DNA of 46,053 nt from an uncultured Verrucomicrobiota bacterium (GCA_913047795.1 CAJWTS010000030.1:1-46053); one strand, 5' to 3'. Shown: positions 1 through 11,072, counted from the first letter of the stretch. A program made the numbers and translations. The notes: a model not told the origin generated them from the sequence alone.

Positions 1-984
<984 letters not shown>

Positions 985-1097
985 GGGTCTTGTCCTAAAT
1001 TGTTCAGATTCGAGTTGCTTACCCCTCTATGCAATAGTTTTTAACGACGAAACGCACCCGGCGACTAACCTTGCCCGGCGCGGTTTCGTCAGCGATT
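985..1097 (+). other. 23S-5S internal transcribed spacer, no tRNA
   Basis: The spacer between the 23S and 5S genes is about 113 bases long. I see no cloverleaf, no TTCRA-type T-loop and no CCA end, so no tRNA gene is embedded here. It presumably carries processing sites for the rRNA precursor, but none can be pinpointed from sequence alone. Confidence 0.7.
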
Positions 1098-1214
1098 TCC
1101 CGGTGACGATGGCGAGGACGTAACACCCGTTCCCATTCCGAACACGGCAGTGAAGGGCCTCTACGGCGAGGGTACTGTGGCAGGCGGCCATGGGAGAGTA
1201 GCAAGTCGCCGGGA
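1098..1214 (+). rRNA. rrf: 5S ribosomal RNA
   Basis: A complete 5S rRNA gene of about 117 bases. The ends TCCCGGTGAC (from 1098) and GTCGCCGGGA (to 1214) pair to form helix I with one G-U wobble. The interior contains the conserved CCCGTTCCCATTCCGAACACG segment that forms loops B and C, and the late GGGAGAGTAG element. It lies directly downstream of the 23S gene in the same orientation, as in a standard rrn operon. Confidence 0.95.
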
Positions 1215-1222
1215 TTATTTTG

Positions 1223-1260
1223 CGGGGGCTGTCCGACTTGAGTGGACAGTCCCCGTTTTT
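1223..1260 (+). terminator. Intrinsic terminator of the rRNA operon
   Basis: A 12-bp stem pairs 1223-1234 with 1244-1255, with one G-U wobble and a 9-base loop, and is followed at once by TTTTT. It starts nine bases after the 5S gene, as expected for the rrn operon terminator. Confidence 0.93.
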
Positions 1261-1279
1261 ACATGGATGTCGCCTGTGT

Positions 1280-1308
1280 TTGACAGCATCTGGTAACCAT
1301 CCTATTGT
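1280..1308 (+). promoter_or_regulatory. Candidate sigma70-type promoter for the ispD gene cluster
   Basis: A perfect TTGACA hexamer at 1280-1285 is followed, after exactly 17 bases, by TATTGT at 1303-1308 (4 of 6 matches to TATAAT). It lies between the rRNA terminator and ispD, about 100 bases ahead of the start codon. Match and placement are good, but this is prediction only. Confidence 0.45.
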
Positions 1309-1409
1309 CAACACGCACCGGGACATGCTAGTGTGCGACCTTAACTGAAAACCGGTATCGACGTACCCCGTCACTACGCCGGGCAAAGAGCGGACAAACG
1401 AGAAAAACG

Positions 1410-2090
1410 ATGAATTATGGGATTATTGTCGCCGGGGGAAAAAGCGAACGCATGGGGCCGAGTGTTGACAAGGCCTTCTTGAGTCTCGGTAACAAGCCCG
1501 TTGTTGCCTATTCGCTTCTCGCCTTCGAACATTGCCCACTCATCGACGGTGTCATCCTGGTAGTCCGCAAGGATCGCCTCGATGGGGCGCGATCCATGGT
1601 GCAGATGTACGGCTGTAACAAGGTGAAGAAGGTGGTCGCCGGGGGGGCGCAGCGACAGGCCTCGGTTATGAACGGCCTTTCGGCCCTTAATGAGGAGACC
1701 AGGATCGTTGCGATCCACGACGGTGCGCGCCCCTGCGTGAGCGTGGATGTGATCGCAGAGACCATTCAAAGCGCGAAGCGCTACGGCTCCGGTGTCGCGG
1801 CCGTCAAGGTCACGGATACGATCAAGTCCGTCGAACGTGGCGTAACCGTCGATAAGACCCTCGACCGCTCAAAGCTCTGGGCCGTTCAGACGCCCCAGAC
1901 CTTCAAATACGATTTGTTGATGAAAGCCTACGAAGGCGTGCAGAAGAAGAAACTTTCCATAACCGACGACGCCTCGGCGGTTGAACTGACCAAGGGCGAT
2001 GTCCGTCTCGTGCCCTCCGACCAGACCAACATCAAGATAACGACACCAGGCGACCTCGCTCTTGCCGCGACGCTTCTCGGTGTCGGTTGA
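1410..2090 (+). CDS. ispD: 2-C-methyl-D-erythritol 4-phosphate cytidylyltransferase
   Basis: IspD transfers CMP from CTP to methylerythritol phosphate, the third step of the non-mevalonate isoprenoid pathway in the cytoplasm. The 226-residue length is normal for the family. The N-terminal nucleotide-binding motif AGGKSERMG spans residues 8-16, followed by DKAFL with Lys21. The conserved HDGARP motif is at 103-108, and a TPQTF segment follows near residue 160. The gene is the first after the rRNA terminator and is followed 15 bases later by a phosphoesterase gene. No ispF is fused or adjacent, although ispD and ispF are neighbours or fused in many genomes. The ATG start gives a full N-terminal motif; the ribosome-binding site in front of it is weak. 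Confidence 0.94.
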   Translation: MNYGIIVAGGKSERMGPSVDKAFLSLGNKPVVAYSLLAFEHCPLIDGVILVVRKDRLDGARSMVQMYGCNKVKKVVAGGAQRQASVMNGLSALNEETRIVAIHDGARPCVSVDVIAETIQSAKRYGSGVAAVKVTDTIKSVERGVTVDKTLDRSKLWAVQTPQTFKYDLLMKAYEGVQKKKLSITDDASAVELTKGDVRLVPSDQTNIKITTPGDLALAATLLGVG

Positions 2091-2105
2091 TAGCGCGAGC
2101 CGATT

Positions 2106-2828
2106 ATGCGACACGCGATATTCGGAGATATCCATAGCAACCTCGAAGCCTTCGATGCCGTCATAAAGGATGCGAGGACGGAGGAGGTCGAGGGATTCGT
2201 ATGCGTCGGGGACGTTGTTGGCTATGGGGCCGAACCCTCCGCGTGCATCGATCGTGTCCAGGAATTGAGCTGCCATATCGTGCGCGGCAATCATGACCAC
2301 TACTGCTGCCACACCGATGCGCTCAACGACATGAATCCAGCGGCAGCCAATGTCGTGCGCTGGACCCGGGATCGATTGACCGCGGCGCACTTGGAATTCC
2401 TGCGTCGCATGCGCATGGTGCGATCGCTCGATGGCTTCACGATCGTGCACAGCACCCTCGATGAGCCGGGAAAATGGGGTTATGTCTTCGAGGAAATGGA
2501 GGCCGAGGCCAGCTTTACCTACCAGACGACCCCGGTCTGTTTTCACGGGCATACGCACGTGCCCTGCGTATATGAGAACGAGCATGGTGTGCGCAAGGGC
2601 AGCTACCACAAGATCAAGGTTGCGAGCGGGAAACAATATTTCATCAATGTCGGGAGTGTCGGGCAGCCGCGGGACGGCGATTCGCGCGCTGCGTACGTGC
2701 TCTACGACTCGAAGGCCAAGGAACTGGAACTGCGGCGCGTGGTGTACGACATCACGGGCGCACAGCGTAAGATCCTTGATGCCGGTCTGCCTCCGGGGCT
2801 TGCGCATCGCCTCGCGTTGGGTAAGTAG
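2106..2828 (+). CDS. Calcineurin-like metallophosphoesterase (YfcE/MJ0936-like)
   Basis: A cytoplasmic binuclear-metal phosphoesterase of 240 residues. All family motifs are visible: D8-x-H10 in GDIHSN, GDVVGYG with Asp36, GNHD at 61-64, and HGHTH at 147-151. The GDVVGYG form is typical of the small phosphodiesterase branch related to YfcE and MJ0936, which hydrolyses simple phosphodiesters in vitro; the physiological substrate of this protein is unknown. It sits 15 bases after ispD and was probably transcribed with it, but nothing links it to isoprenoid synthesis. Enzyme class is well supported; precise role is not. Confidence 0.88.
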   Translation: MRHAIFGDIHSNLEAFDAVIKDARTEEVEGFVCVGDVVGYGAEPSACIDRVQELSCHIVRGNHDHYCCHTDALNDMNPAAANVVRWTRDRLTAAHLEFLRRMRMVRSLDGFTIVHSTLDEPGKWGYVFEEMEAEASFTYQTTPVCFHGHTHVPCVYENEHGVRKGSYHKIKVASGKQYFINVGSVGQPRDGDSRAAYVLYDSKAKELELRRVVYDITGAQRKILDAGLPPGLAHRLALGK

Positions 2829-3005
2829 TCCCCGGACGATGCCGGTCGGGGGCTTCGTGGGGCATGCCCGCAGTGGGTTGGAGCGCGCCGTGTCGCGACC
2901 GGTGCAGGATTAATCACTCGCAAAAGCAACCGCAATTCAGTACCGTCAATTCGCATCTTTTTCTGTCCCGTACACCGGTTCCTGGGACGCCATCGGAGCA
3001 TCGTA

Positions 3006-6000
3006 GTGCAAGCTATACTTAGTAAGATTCTGGGGTCGAAGACCGCTCGCGACATTAAGCGCATGCTCCCCATCGTTGCGAATATCAACGAAATCGAGGA
3101 AAGCTATCAGTCGCTTTCCGATGAGGATCTCCGGGGCCTGACGACGCAGTTTAAGAAGCGGGTGTCCGATGGCGAGTCGCTCGACGATGTGATGTGCGAA
3201 GCGTTTGCGGCGGTAAAGAACGCCTGCCGTCGGCTCTGCGGGACTTCGTTCGAGGTCTGCCATCATGAGCTGCCCTGGGACATGATTCCCTACGACGTTC
3301 AGCTCATGGGGGCCATGGTCCTGCACCAGGGCAAGATTGCTGAGATGCAGACCGGAGAGGGCAAGACCCTGGTGGCCACCATGCCGCTCTACCTGAATGC
3401 GCTCGGTGGCAAGAGCGTTCACCTCGTGACCGTGAACGACTACCTCGCCCGTCGCGATTCGCAGTGGATGGGCCATGTTTTCACTTTCCTGGGATTGACC
3501 GTCGGGTGTATCCAGAACCAGATGATCCCGGAGGAACGCCGGAAGGAATACGCCAAGGACATCACCTATGGAACGAACAGCGAGTTCGGGTTCGATTATC
3601 TGCGCGATAACGGTATGGCCTACGAGCCGGAACAGATGGTACAGCGCGGGCACTACTACGCCATTATCGACGAAATCGACAGCATCCTGATCGATGAGGC
3701 GCGCACGCCGTTGATTATTTCGGGACCGGCTCCGGACGAGTCCAGCCATCAGTACACCGAGGCGAAGCCACGTGTGGAACAACTCGTGCGCAAGCAGCGC
3801 GAACTCTGTAAGCGGCTGGTTCGCGAGGTCCGGGAGCGACTGGAGCAATCTGACGAGGAAGGCGCCCAGCTTCTGCTCTATCAGGTCAATAACGGCATGC
3901 CGAAGAACACGGAACTACTGGAACTAATGGAAGACCCGGCGACGCGGCGCCTGCACGAACAGATCGATGCGGCCATGTTGACCGATATGCGCAAGGAACA
4001 CGCGCGTGAGCTGCGCGAAGAGCTGTTTTTTACCGTCGACGAGAAGGGGCATGATGCGAGTCTCACGGAAAAGGGCTGCAACGCACTCAACCCGACGGAC
4101 CCGGATGCGTATGTGCTGCCCGATATCGCGACCTCATTCAGTGCGCTGGACGGCGATGACGCGCTTTCCGACGAGGAGAAGAATCACCGCCGCCAGACCC
4201 TGCAATCGGAGTTCTCCGAGAAAAGCGAGCGCATCCACACGGTCGATCAGCTGATTCGCGCCTACTGCGTCTACGAACAGGACGTGCAGTACGTGTTGCA
4301 GGGTAGCCAGGTCCTGATCGTTGACGAGTTCACGGGACGTATTATGCCGGGCCGGCGCTGGAGCGATGGACTGCACCAGGCAATCGAGGCGAAGGAAGGT
4401 GTTAAGATCGAGCGCGAGACCCAGACGCTGGCGACGGTGACCATCCAGAACTATTTCCGAATGTACGACAAGCTGGCGGGCATGACCGGCACCGCGGAGA
4501 CCGAGGCCGAAGAATTCTCACAGATCTATAAACTCGATGTCGTGGCCGTGCAGACCAATCGACCGGTGCGCCGCATGGACGGCAATGATTGCATTTATAA
4601 GACCCACCGCGAGAAGTTCCAGGCGATCCTGGAGGAGATTACGGATGCACACCGACGCGAACAGCCGGTGCTGGTGGGTACGATCTCGGTTGAGACGTCG
4701 GAACTGCTGAGCCGCAACCTGAAAGCGGCGAATATCCCGCACAGTGTCTTGAATGCCAAGAATCACGAGGGCGAGGCAGAGATCGTTGCCCGCGCCGGTC
4801 AGCCGGGTGCCGTTACGATTGCAACCAACATGGCCGGCCGCGGAACGGATATTAAGCTGGGTCAGGGCGTGGTATGGCTTGATCGGGAGGTGGTCGAGTC
4901 GGATCTGGAACTGTCCGGTCGATTCGACGGCAGTACCCTTGCCGGTAGCCTGGAGGAGAAGCCCTGTGGGCTATACGTCGTCGGATCGGAACGACACGAG
5001 TCGCGCCGTATCGATCGCCAGCTGCGTGGTCGCAGTGCCCGGCAGGGCGACCCGGGCGCATCGCGCTTCTTTGTCTCGCTGGAGGACGACCTGATGCGTC
5101 TCTTCGGATCGGAAAAGATCGCAGGCATCATGGAGCGGCTTGGGCTCGAAGAGGGCCAGGTGCTGGAGCATAAGTGGCTCAACCGATCCATCGAGACCGC
5201 CCAGCGTCGAGTCGAGCAACACAATTTCTCGATCCGCAAACGAACGCTGGAGTACGACGACGTGATGAACAAGCAGCGCGAGATCGTCTACGGCCTGCGG
5301 AGTAGTGTTGTGATGGGTGACGATGTGCGACCCCAGTTGCTCGATATGTTCCACGATGCCATCAGTGTCCGTGTGGAAATGTTCTATGCCGATGACGGCC
5401 AGGACGGGCTCCGTGATCTGACGGACTGGATTCGCGGAATTTTTCCTATCGCGATTCGTGACGACGAGTTCGACCGGGAGCAGCACACGTCTGAAGAGAC
5501 TGTTGATTTCGTCTACGAAAAGGTTAAACGGGCCTATGAGCTGAAGGCCCAGATTGAAGACTCCGATCGAATTCGTAATCTTGAAAAGCACGTCGTTCTG
5601 CACGCGATCGATACGCAGTGGCAGGACTATCTGCGCGCCATGGACGGGCTGCGTCAGGGTGTCGGCTTGCGCGCCTACGGTCAGCGCGATCCGCTCATTG
5701 AATTCAAGCGCGAGGCGTTCGAGATGTTCGAAGAACTGATGGATACGATCAATAACGAGATCGTGACGATGGTCTTCCGTTCGACGACATCGCTCGATTC
5801 GTTCGATTCGTTTCTCTCCGCATTGCCGCAAACGCTGGTGCATGATGACATCGCTGCGCTCGGACAGGGCGCAACGGGCGCGGCGGGTGCGGCGGCGGCA
5901 TCTCCGGACGCAAACGCAGCGGTAAGGGAGGCGCTGCGTACGGCAGCGCCCGTTCGACGCGAGACGCCGAAGATTGGCCGTAACGATCCCTGTTCCTGCG

Positions 6001-6044
6001 GGAGCGGTAAGAAGTACAAGAAATGCTGCGGGGCCAAGGGCTAG
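3006..6044 (+). CDS. secA: Protein translocase ATPase SecA, long form with SEC-C tail
   Basis: SecA is the motor that drives unfolded preproteins through SecYEG. At 1012 residues this is longer than the roughly 900 of E. coli SecA. The Walker A sequence TGEGKT is at about 116-121, the DEAD-like box DEIDS near 222, and the arginine-finger motif [11 protein letters not shown] near 672. A charged insertion around residues 250-420 accounts for much of the extra length; similar insertions are known in SecA of Bacteroidota, Chlamydiota and other PVC bacteria. The tail has a low-complexity Ala/Gly linker and then the zinc-binding [13 protein letters not shown] element, which in other bacteria binds SecB or ribosomes. 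The start is GTG at 3006. The lnt start follows 11 bases after the stop. Confidence 0.97.
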   Translation: MQAILSKILGSKTARDIKRMLPIVANINEIEESYQSLSDEDLRGLTTQFKKRVSDGESLDDVMCEAFAAVKNACRRLCGTSFEVCHHELPWDMIPYDVQLMGAMVLHQGKIAEMQTGEGKTLVATMPLYLNALGGKSVHLVTVNDYLARRDSQWMGHVFTFLGLTVGCIQNQMIPEERRKEYAKDITYGTNSEFGFDYLRDNGMAYEPEQMVQRGHYYAIIDEIDSILIDEARTPLIISGPAPDESSHQYTEAKPRVEQLVRKQRELCKRLVREVRERLEQSDEEGAQLLLYQVNNGMPKNTELLELMEDPATRRLHEQIDAAMLTDMRKEHARELREELFFTVDEKGHDASLTEKGCNALNPTDPDAYVLPDIATSFSALDGDDALSDEEKNHRRQTLQSEFSEKSERIHTVDQLIRAYCVYEQDVQYVLQGSQVLIVDEFTGRIMPGRRWSDGLHQAIEAKEGVKIERETQTLATVTIQNYFRMYDKLAGMTGTAETEAEEFSQIYKLDVVAVQTNRPVRRMDGNDCIYKTHREKFQAILEEITDAHRREQPVLVGTISVETSELLSRNLKAANIPHSVLNAKNHEGEAEIVARAGQPGAVTIATNMAGRGTDIKLGQGVVWLDREVVESDLELSGRFDGSTLAGSLEEKPCGLYVVGSERHESRRIDRQLRGRSARQGDPGASRFFVSLEDDLMRLFGSEKIAGIMERLGLEEGQVLEHKWLNRSIETAQRRVEQHNFSIRKRTLEYDDVMNKQREIVYGLRSSVVMGDDVRPQLLDMFHDAISVRVEMFYADDGQDGLRDLTDWIRGIFPIAIRDDEFDREQHTSEETVDFVYEKVKRAYELKAQIEDSDRIRNLEKHVVLHAIDTQWQDYLRAMDGLRQGVGLRAYGQRDPLIEFKREAFEMFEELMDTINNEIVTMVFRSTTSLDSFDSFLSALPQTLVHDDIAALGQGATGAAGAAAASPDANAAVREALRTAAPVRRETPKIGRNDPCSCGSGKKYKKCCGAKG

Positions 6045-6054
6045 GTTGACGGCG

Positions 6055-7833
6055 ATGCGCGTGGGCATTGCGGGGTTTGGGCGAAGCGCTTTCGTGGGAC
6101 GATTACTCGGATCCGTCACCTCCGGATTTCTGCTTTATGCTGCCTTTCCTCCGTTGGAGTGGGCGGATGCTGCATGGGTTGCCCTGATCCCGCTTATACT
6201 GATGGCGGTCTGGTCAGATGTGCGCCAGGCCGCACGTTGGGGGTTTTTAGCGGGCCTCGTATTCTGGTTGCCCTCTTTGGCGTGGGTGCTGCGCCTCAGC
6301 GAGACCAGTATGCCGCCCGTACCGTTGCCGCTGGTCACGATCGCTTGGATCGGCCTTGCTGCGTGCTGCGCCATTTTCATTTCGATGTACGCGGCCTTGA
6401 TCGCGTGGGTGGCGCGTCTGGGTGGGGTTGATCGTTCTCTCGTTAACGTGGTTTGGGTTATCGTGTCGTCGCTTTTCTGGATTGGCCTGGAGGAAATTCG
6501 CGGACGCGTCTTGTCAGGATTCCCCTGGAACCCGCTTGCGGCCAGCCAGTACGCCAATCTTTCGATTCTTCAGATCGCGGCCCTCGGCGGCGCGCCGCTG
6601 GTCGCGGCCGTGATCGTGCTCTTGAACACCAGTATTGCGCTCACAATCGCACGCCGCATCACCTGCTATCGCGAGCGACGGCGGGCCGGATTGCATGTGG
6701 AACTGATGATCGGACTCGGTGTCGTCGCCGCCGCGCTTGTCTGGGGTGTCGAGCAGTTGCAGACATTCGATATCGCTGCGCGGGGGACATCCATCCGAGT
6801 GGGTGCCGTGCAGCCCAATATCCCCCAGGCACGAAAATGGTCCGAAGCGTACGAGGCGCTGATCTATACGCGCATGCAGGAGCAGACCCGCTTTGCGCTC
6901 TATACGCAGCCGGATGTCATCGTCTGGCCGGAAACAGCCATTCCAGGCGCCCTGCGTTCGCCCGCGAATGAGATCTATATGGAAGAACTGTGCGCCGAAG
7001 GGGTGCCGATTCTCGCGGGCGTCATGCGCGAAAGCGGTCTCGCCCCAGAACGTTACTACAATAGCGCGGTGCTCTTTCCACGGCATTGGAAAGCCCCGGA
7101 GCCCGCCACGCCGTCAGGGTCTCCGCCCATGGCACCGGACGAGGTTGAAGCGCACGACGTCGTGCAGATCTACGATAAACAGCATCTGGTGCCTTTCGGT
7201 GAATACGTGCCGCTGGCCGGGTTTCTGGCCCTCTTCTCGTCGGTCGATGCCCTCGGCTGGAGCTGTCTGGCGGGTGATTCCGCCGAGGTCTTTCGCCTCA
7301 AGCTGAACTCGACGGCTAAGCACGACGAAGACTCCCAGGACGGGACTGGTCCTGACGGACACATCTCGTTCTCCGTTCTGATATGTTTCGAGGATGTCTT
7401 TCGGTCGCTGGCGCGGCGCGCGGTGCTGAACGGTGCGCGGCTGTTGGTCAATCAAACGAACGACGCCTGGTTCGACGGAACCGCCGCGCCGCGGCAGCAC
7501 ATGACACATACCGTGCTGCGTTGCGTGGAAAACCGCGTGCCGGCCGTGCGGGTGGGCAATAGCGGTTTGACCTGTGCCGTGGATACATTGGGACGCGTGA
7601 CCTATCTCGGACAGGACGGCGATGCCCTGCTCGGCAAGACGGCCACAGGACCTTTCGAGGTGATCCTGCCCCCCGACGACATGCCCTTGTCGCGGTTTAC
7701 GCGCACGGGTAGCGGTCCATATTTTGGTTGCGGCGTCACTGCGATCATCTGTTTTTTTCTTGCGCTCGTAAGGGAGTCTAGGAAAGATGCCGAGGACGTT
7801 GGCGCGCTTGACGCTGCGTCGGACAAACCATGA
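6055..7833 (+). CDS. lnt: Apolipoprotein N-acyltransferase
   Basis: Lnt adds the third acyl chain to the N-terminal cysteine of lipoproteins at the inner membrane. The N-terminal third holds several membrane segments, and the C-terminal half is the nitrilase-like catalytic domain. The Glu-Lys-Cys triad is visible: E293 in WPETAIPG, K375 in YDKQHLVPFGEY and C444 in LICFEDVF. The length of 592 residues is slightly above E. coli Lnt (512). The ATG at 6055 is chosen because an earlier in-frame start would lie inside secA. The stop overlaps the prfB start as ATGA, suggesting translational coupling. Its presence implies triacylated lipoproteins and fits the lolC/lolD genes further along. Confidence 0.95.
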   Translation: MRVGIAGFGRSAFVGRLLGSVTSGFLLYAAFPPLEWADAAWVALIPLILMAVWSDVRQAARWGFLAGLVFWLPSLAWVLRLSETSMPPVPLPLVTIAWIGLAACCAIFISMYAALIAWVARLGGVDRSLVNVVWVIVSSLFWIGLEEIRGRVLSGFPWNPLAASQYANLSILQIAALGGAPLVAAVIVLLNTSIALTIARRITCYRERRRAGLHVELMIGLGVVAAALVWGVEQLQTFDIAARGTSIRVGAVQPNIPQARKWSEAYEALIYTRMQEQTRFALYTQPDVIVWPETAIPGALRSPANEIYMEELCAEGVPILAGVMRESGLAPERYYNSAVLFPRHWKAPEPATPSGSPPMAPDEVEAHDVVQIYDKQHLVPFGEYVPLAGFLALFSSVDALGWSCLAGDSAEVFRLKLNSTAKHDEDSQDGTGPDGHISFSVLICFEDVFRSLARRAVLNGARLLVNQTNDAWFDGTAAPRQHMTHTVLRCVENRVPAVRVGNSGLTCAVDTLGRVTYLGQDGDALLGKTATGPFEVILPPDDMPLSRFTRTGSGPYFGCGVTAIICFFLALVRESRKDAEDVGALDAASDKP

Positions 7834-8949
7834 TCGAGGAACTAAAAGGCCGACTCTCGGAGTTTCAAAAGCGCCTCGCCGAAATGCGAGGTTATCTTTG
7901 ACGTTGAGAAATGTCGCGCAGCCCTGGCTGAATTGGAAACCCGGCAGGCCGATCCAGCGTTCTGGAACGACCAGGCACGGGCCCGCAAGACGATAGAAGC
8001 GGCCAACCGTTGCCGCACCGTATTGACTCCGTTCGATACCCTGGCTGCGGCCGAGGACGACGTCGGGCTGATGCTGGAATTGGGGGCCGAGGAGGAAGAT
8101 GAACACCAGCGCGACCAGGCCTTGCGCGATGCTTCGCAAACGCTGGATCGCGCCGAAACGACCTTCGCCAAGCTTGAAACGCAATCGCTTCTGAGCGGTG
8201 AGCTTGATGCGAACAATGCCTATCTCTCGCTACACGCCGGAGCCGGCGGCACGGAGTCCTGCGATTGGGCAGACATGCTTTATCGCATGTATCGTAAATA
8301 CCTCGAAGAGCACGGATATGAGGTCGAAGTGCTGGAGCTGCAGGCCGGTGACGAGACGGGCTTGAAGAGCATCACGATTTCCGCAGCCGGCCCCTTTGCC
8401 TACGGATATTTAAAGATGGAGCGTGGCGTACATCGGCTCGTGCGTATCAGTCCGTTTGATGCCAATAGCCGCAGGCATACGTCATTCGCAGCCGTCGACA
8501 TCGTTGCCGAAGTGGACGATGATATCGATGTGGAACTGGCTGATGAAGATCTGCGTGTGGATACCTTCCGGGCGAGTGGCGCCGGTGGCCAACATGTGAA
8601 CACGACCGATTCCGCCGTGCGCGTGACACATATGCCGACCGGAATCGTTGTGTCGTGCCAGGCGGAGCGCTCGCAACATAAGAATCGAAGCAAGGCGATG
8701 AAGGTGCTCAAGTCCCGCGTCTACGAGTGGATGTTGGACCAGAAACGCAAAGATCTCGAGAAATTCTACGGCGAAAAAGGTGAGATCGCATGGGGCAGTC
8801 AAATTCGATCATACGTGATGCAGCCCTATACGATGGTGAAGGATCATCGAACGAGCACGGAGACCTCCAATGTCTCGGCCGTGCTGGATGGCGCGATTCA
8901 TCCCTTCATCGAATCCGCGCTGAGACTAGAAGTCGCGAAGGGAAAATAG
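7830..8949 (+). CDS. prfB: Peptide chain release factor 2, made by programmed +1 frameshift
   Basis: RF2 terminates translation at UGA and UAA. The gene is read as 7830-7898 joined to 7900-8949, giving 372 residues. The zero frame encodes 23 residues ending RGYL and then meets an in-frame UGA at 7899-7901 inside CTTTGAC; skipping one base continues as DVEKCRAAL. This is the classical autoregulatory RF2 site, and the protein junction matches the E. coli RGYL/D junction. A short Shine-Dalgarno-like GAGG at 7888-7891 stands a few bases upstream of the slip codon, weaker than E. coli AGGGGG. The RF2-specific SPF tripeptide is at 207-209 and the catalytic GGQ at 252-254. The start overlaps the lnt stop. 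Confidence 0.97.
7888..7902 (+). promoter_or_regulatory. RF2 programmed +1 ribosomal frameshift site
   Basis: The recoding signal consists of a GAGG element that can pair with the anti-Shine-Dalgarno, a short spacer, the slippery Leu codon CTT, the in-frame stop TGA and a following C. Low RF2 lets the ribosome slip forward one base and make more RF2. It matches the known TATCTTTGAC consensus exactly over the last ten bases. Confidence 0.95.
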
Positions 8950-8978
8950 TCGATCGAGGATTGTGAGGAGCTTGGCGC

Positions 8979-9863
8979 ATGGCGATTAAGAGTATGACCG
9001 GGTATGGACAGGGCAGGGCACGCGCTGCCGGCCTGGATGTGCAGGCTGAACTTAGCGCGGTCAACCGCAAGCAGTTGGACGTGCGCGTCAGTCTGCCCCG
9101 AACACTGATCGTACTCGAATCACGCGTTCTCGAGGAAGTTCGACGCGTGATCCACCGTGGTTATGTCTCGGGTAGCATCGACCTGCGCGCCTCTGCGGGG
9201 GCGCGCGGTGGATCCGTGCGGGTTGACCATGCACTCGCACGTGACTATGTTTCCGCCTTGCGCGAGGCGGCGGACCGTAATGGTCTATCCGGCGAAATCA
9301 GCGCCGGTATGCTCCTGCAGTTCCCCGATGTATTGAAGCGTCGCCTGGACGATGTGGTGCCTGATGATGTCTGGCCCGGCATCCGGCGTGCCCTGCGTGC
9401 CGCGCTCAAGCAATTGATCGCGGCACGGGTCTCGGAAGGACGTCATCTTGCGACGGATGTCAGTTGCCGGCTCGACCTGTTGGAGCAATATCGGTCAAAG
9501 GTCGAGGGTCGCGCACCCGGTGTTACGCGCCGTTGCCGTCAGGTTCTGATGCGGCGCCTGCGCGAGGCGGGACTGGCGACGAACGGTGATGACCCGCAAC
9601 TGGCCCGCGAACTCGTCATCTTTTCGGAACGATCGGATATCACGGAAGAATTGATTCGGTTGGCCGGTCACCTCACCCATGGGCGCCGATTGCTGAAGGC
9701 GGCTGTGCCCGTCGGCCGCGAATTTGACTTTCTCGTGCAGGAAGTGTTGCGTGAAGCGAATACGATCGCGTCCAAGAGCAACGATGGTGTCATTTCGCGT
9801 ACCGTCATCGCATTCAAGTCGGAGTTGGAACGCATCCGGGAGCAGATTCAGAACATTGAGTAG
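8979..9863 (+). CDS. yicC: YicC family endoribonuclease
   Basis: A 294-residue YicC protein. The family signature IKSMTGYG is at the N-terminus, and the conserved C-terminal block (former DUF1732) is present, with SERSDITEE, then GREFDFLVQE, then EANTIASKSND. E. coli YicC has been shown to be an RNase acting with PNPase on RyhB; whether this protein does the same is inference. The gene is followed after 19 bases by gmk, an order seen widely in bacteria, which strengthens the assignment. It is about 30 bases after prfB and probably belongs to the same transcription unit. Confidence 0.93.
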   Translation: MAIKSMTGYGQGRARAAGLDVQAELSAVNRKQLDVRVSLPRTLIVLESRVLEEVRRVIHRGYVSGSIDLRASAGARGGSVRVDHALARDYVSALREAADRNGLSGEISAGMLLQFPDVLKRRLDDVVPDDVWPGIRRALRAALKQLIAARVSEGRHLATDVSCRLDLLEQYRSKVEGRAPGVTRRCRQVLMRRLREAGLATNGDDPQLARELVIFSERSDITEELIRLAGHLTHGRRLLKAAVPVGREFDFLVQEVLREANTIASKSNDGVISRTVIAFKSELERIREQIQNIE

Positions 9864-9882
9864 ATCCGTTCGGAGCCATACC

Positions 9883-10494
9883 TTGTCCCCCAGGAAATCG
9901 CCGATTCTGATCGTGATTGTCGCCCCGTCGGGCGCCGGCAAGACGACGTTGTGCGAGTTGCTTATCGAGCGTTCTCCGAAACTGGTCTACTCTGTGTCGT
10001 GTACCACGCGTAAGCGCCGGGGCCGCGAGAAGGAGGGTGCGGACTATTTTTTCGTATCCGTGGATGACTTTCAACACCGTGTTGAGGACGGTGCGTTTTT
10101 GGAGCATGCGATCGTGCATGGTCACTACTACGGGACGCTCAAGGAGACGGTGAACACATCCCTCGATGACGGGCGCGACGTGCTGATGGATCTTGACGTG
10201 CAGGGCGCCGCGCAGATTCGCCGTGCCGTCACGGCCGAAGATCAGCCGTTGCGGGGTAAACTGGTCGACATCTTTATCGAGCCGCCCTCGATGGCGATTC
10301 TTGAGCGCAGGCTACGTGAACGTGGTGAGGATAGCGATGGAACGATCTCGGAACGACTTCAAAACGCACGTTGCGAAATGATGCATAAGGAGCATTTTTC
10401 GCATATAATCATTAACGATGATCTGGAAACGGCCTATCGACAATTGAACACGTATATCGCCGCGGCGCGCGCAAGCGCATCGTCGCCTGCTTGA
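9883..10494 (+). CDS. gmk: Guanylate kinase
   Basis: Gmk phosphorylates GMP to GDP with ATP, an essential step in guanine nucleotide supply. The P-loop APSGAGKT spans residues 14-21. The GMP-binding segment SCTTRKRRGREKEGADYFF follows, and LMDLDVQGA matches the conserved block around residue 105. The 203-residue length is normal. The best start is TTG at 9883: an upstream GGAG at 9872-9875 is well spaced, and the TTG puts the P-loop at the usual distance from the N-terminus, whereas an earlier start would run back into yicC. The gene overlaps no neighbour at its start. Its last bases lie just ahead of the coaC-like gene. Confidence 0.94.
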   Translation: MSPRKSPILIVIVAPSGAGKTTLCELLIERSPKLVYSVSCTTRKRRGREKEGADYFFVSVDDFQHRVEDGAFLEHAIVHGHYYGTLKETVNTSLDDGRDVLMDLDVQGAAQIRRAVTAEDQPLRGKLVDIFIEPPSMAILERRLRERGEDSDGTISERLQNARCEMMHKEHFSHIIINDDLETAYRQLNTYIAAARASASSPA

Positions 10495-10529
10495 AAGAGA
10501 GCCGCGAACAGCGTAAAGGACGAGAAGTG

Positions 10530-11069
10530 ATGCAAGCCGGACGACAAATGATACTCGGAGTCAGCGGGTCGATAGCCGCCTATAAGTCGGCGGAGCTTTG
10601 CCGGCTCCTCGTGCAGGATGCGTGGGACGTGCACGTCATCATGACGCGCGCGGCGACCGAGTTCGTGGGGGAGGCGACGTTCCGTACGCTGTCCAGGAAC
10701 CCTGTAGCCGTCGAGATGTTCGGGGAACGGTCCGACTGGTCGCCCGCCCACATTGAATGGGCGGATTCGGCTACACTGTTGCTCATTGCGCCGTGCACGG
10801 CGAACGTGATCGCGAAGCTGGCTAACGGTTTGGCGGATGACATGCTGACCAGCACGGCGCTGGCGTCGAAGGCACGGTTGGTTATTGCACCGGCGATGAA
10901 CGGGAAGATGTGGGAACATCCCGCGACGGTTGCGAATGTCCTTACGTTGAAAGAACGCGGCGCGGTCTTTGTCGACATGGGCGCCGGCGAGCTGGCCTGT
11001 GGCTACGAAGGGTTGGGCAAGATGGCAGAACCGGAGAGCATTCTCCAACGGGTGAAGGAGTTGGGCTAA
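10530..11069 (+). CDS. coaC: Stand-alone phosphopantothenoylcysteine decarboxylase (CoaC-type flavoprotein)
   Basis: This HFCD-family flavoprotein decarboxylates 4'-phosphopantothenoylcysteine in coenzyme A synthesis. Key residues sit at almost the E. coli Dfp positions: H74 in SPAHIEW, N124 in the PAMNGKMW signature, and C157 in LACGYEGLGKM. The N-terminal GSIAAYKSAEL is the FMN-binding start. At 179 residues it holds only the CoaC half; no CoaB synthetase domain follows or is encoded nearby, whereas most bacteria have a CoaBC fusion. The ATG at 10530 is preferred because AAGGA lies just upstream, although an in-frame TTG exists at 10491. A separate coaB elsewhere in the genome is expected. 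Confidence 0.87.
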   Translation: MQAGRQMILGVSGSIAAYKSAELCRLLVQDAWDVHVIMTRAATEFVGEATFRTLSRNPVAVEMFGERSDWSPAHIEWADSATLLLIAPCTANVIAKLANGLADDMLTSTALASKARLVIAPAMNGKMWEHPATVANVLTLKERGAVFVDMGAGELACGYEGLGKMAEPESILQRVKELG

Positions 11070-11072
11070 ATT

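Noticed and set aside
5974..6054. Longer lnt reading starting inside secA
   Set aside because: It would overlap the SecA zinc tail; the ATG at 6055 is well placed and gives the expected hydrophobic start.
7830..7933. prfB as a pseudogene or a split gene because of the in-frame stop
   Set aside because: The stop sits in the classical RF2 frameshift signal and the joined protein matches RF2 across the junction.
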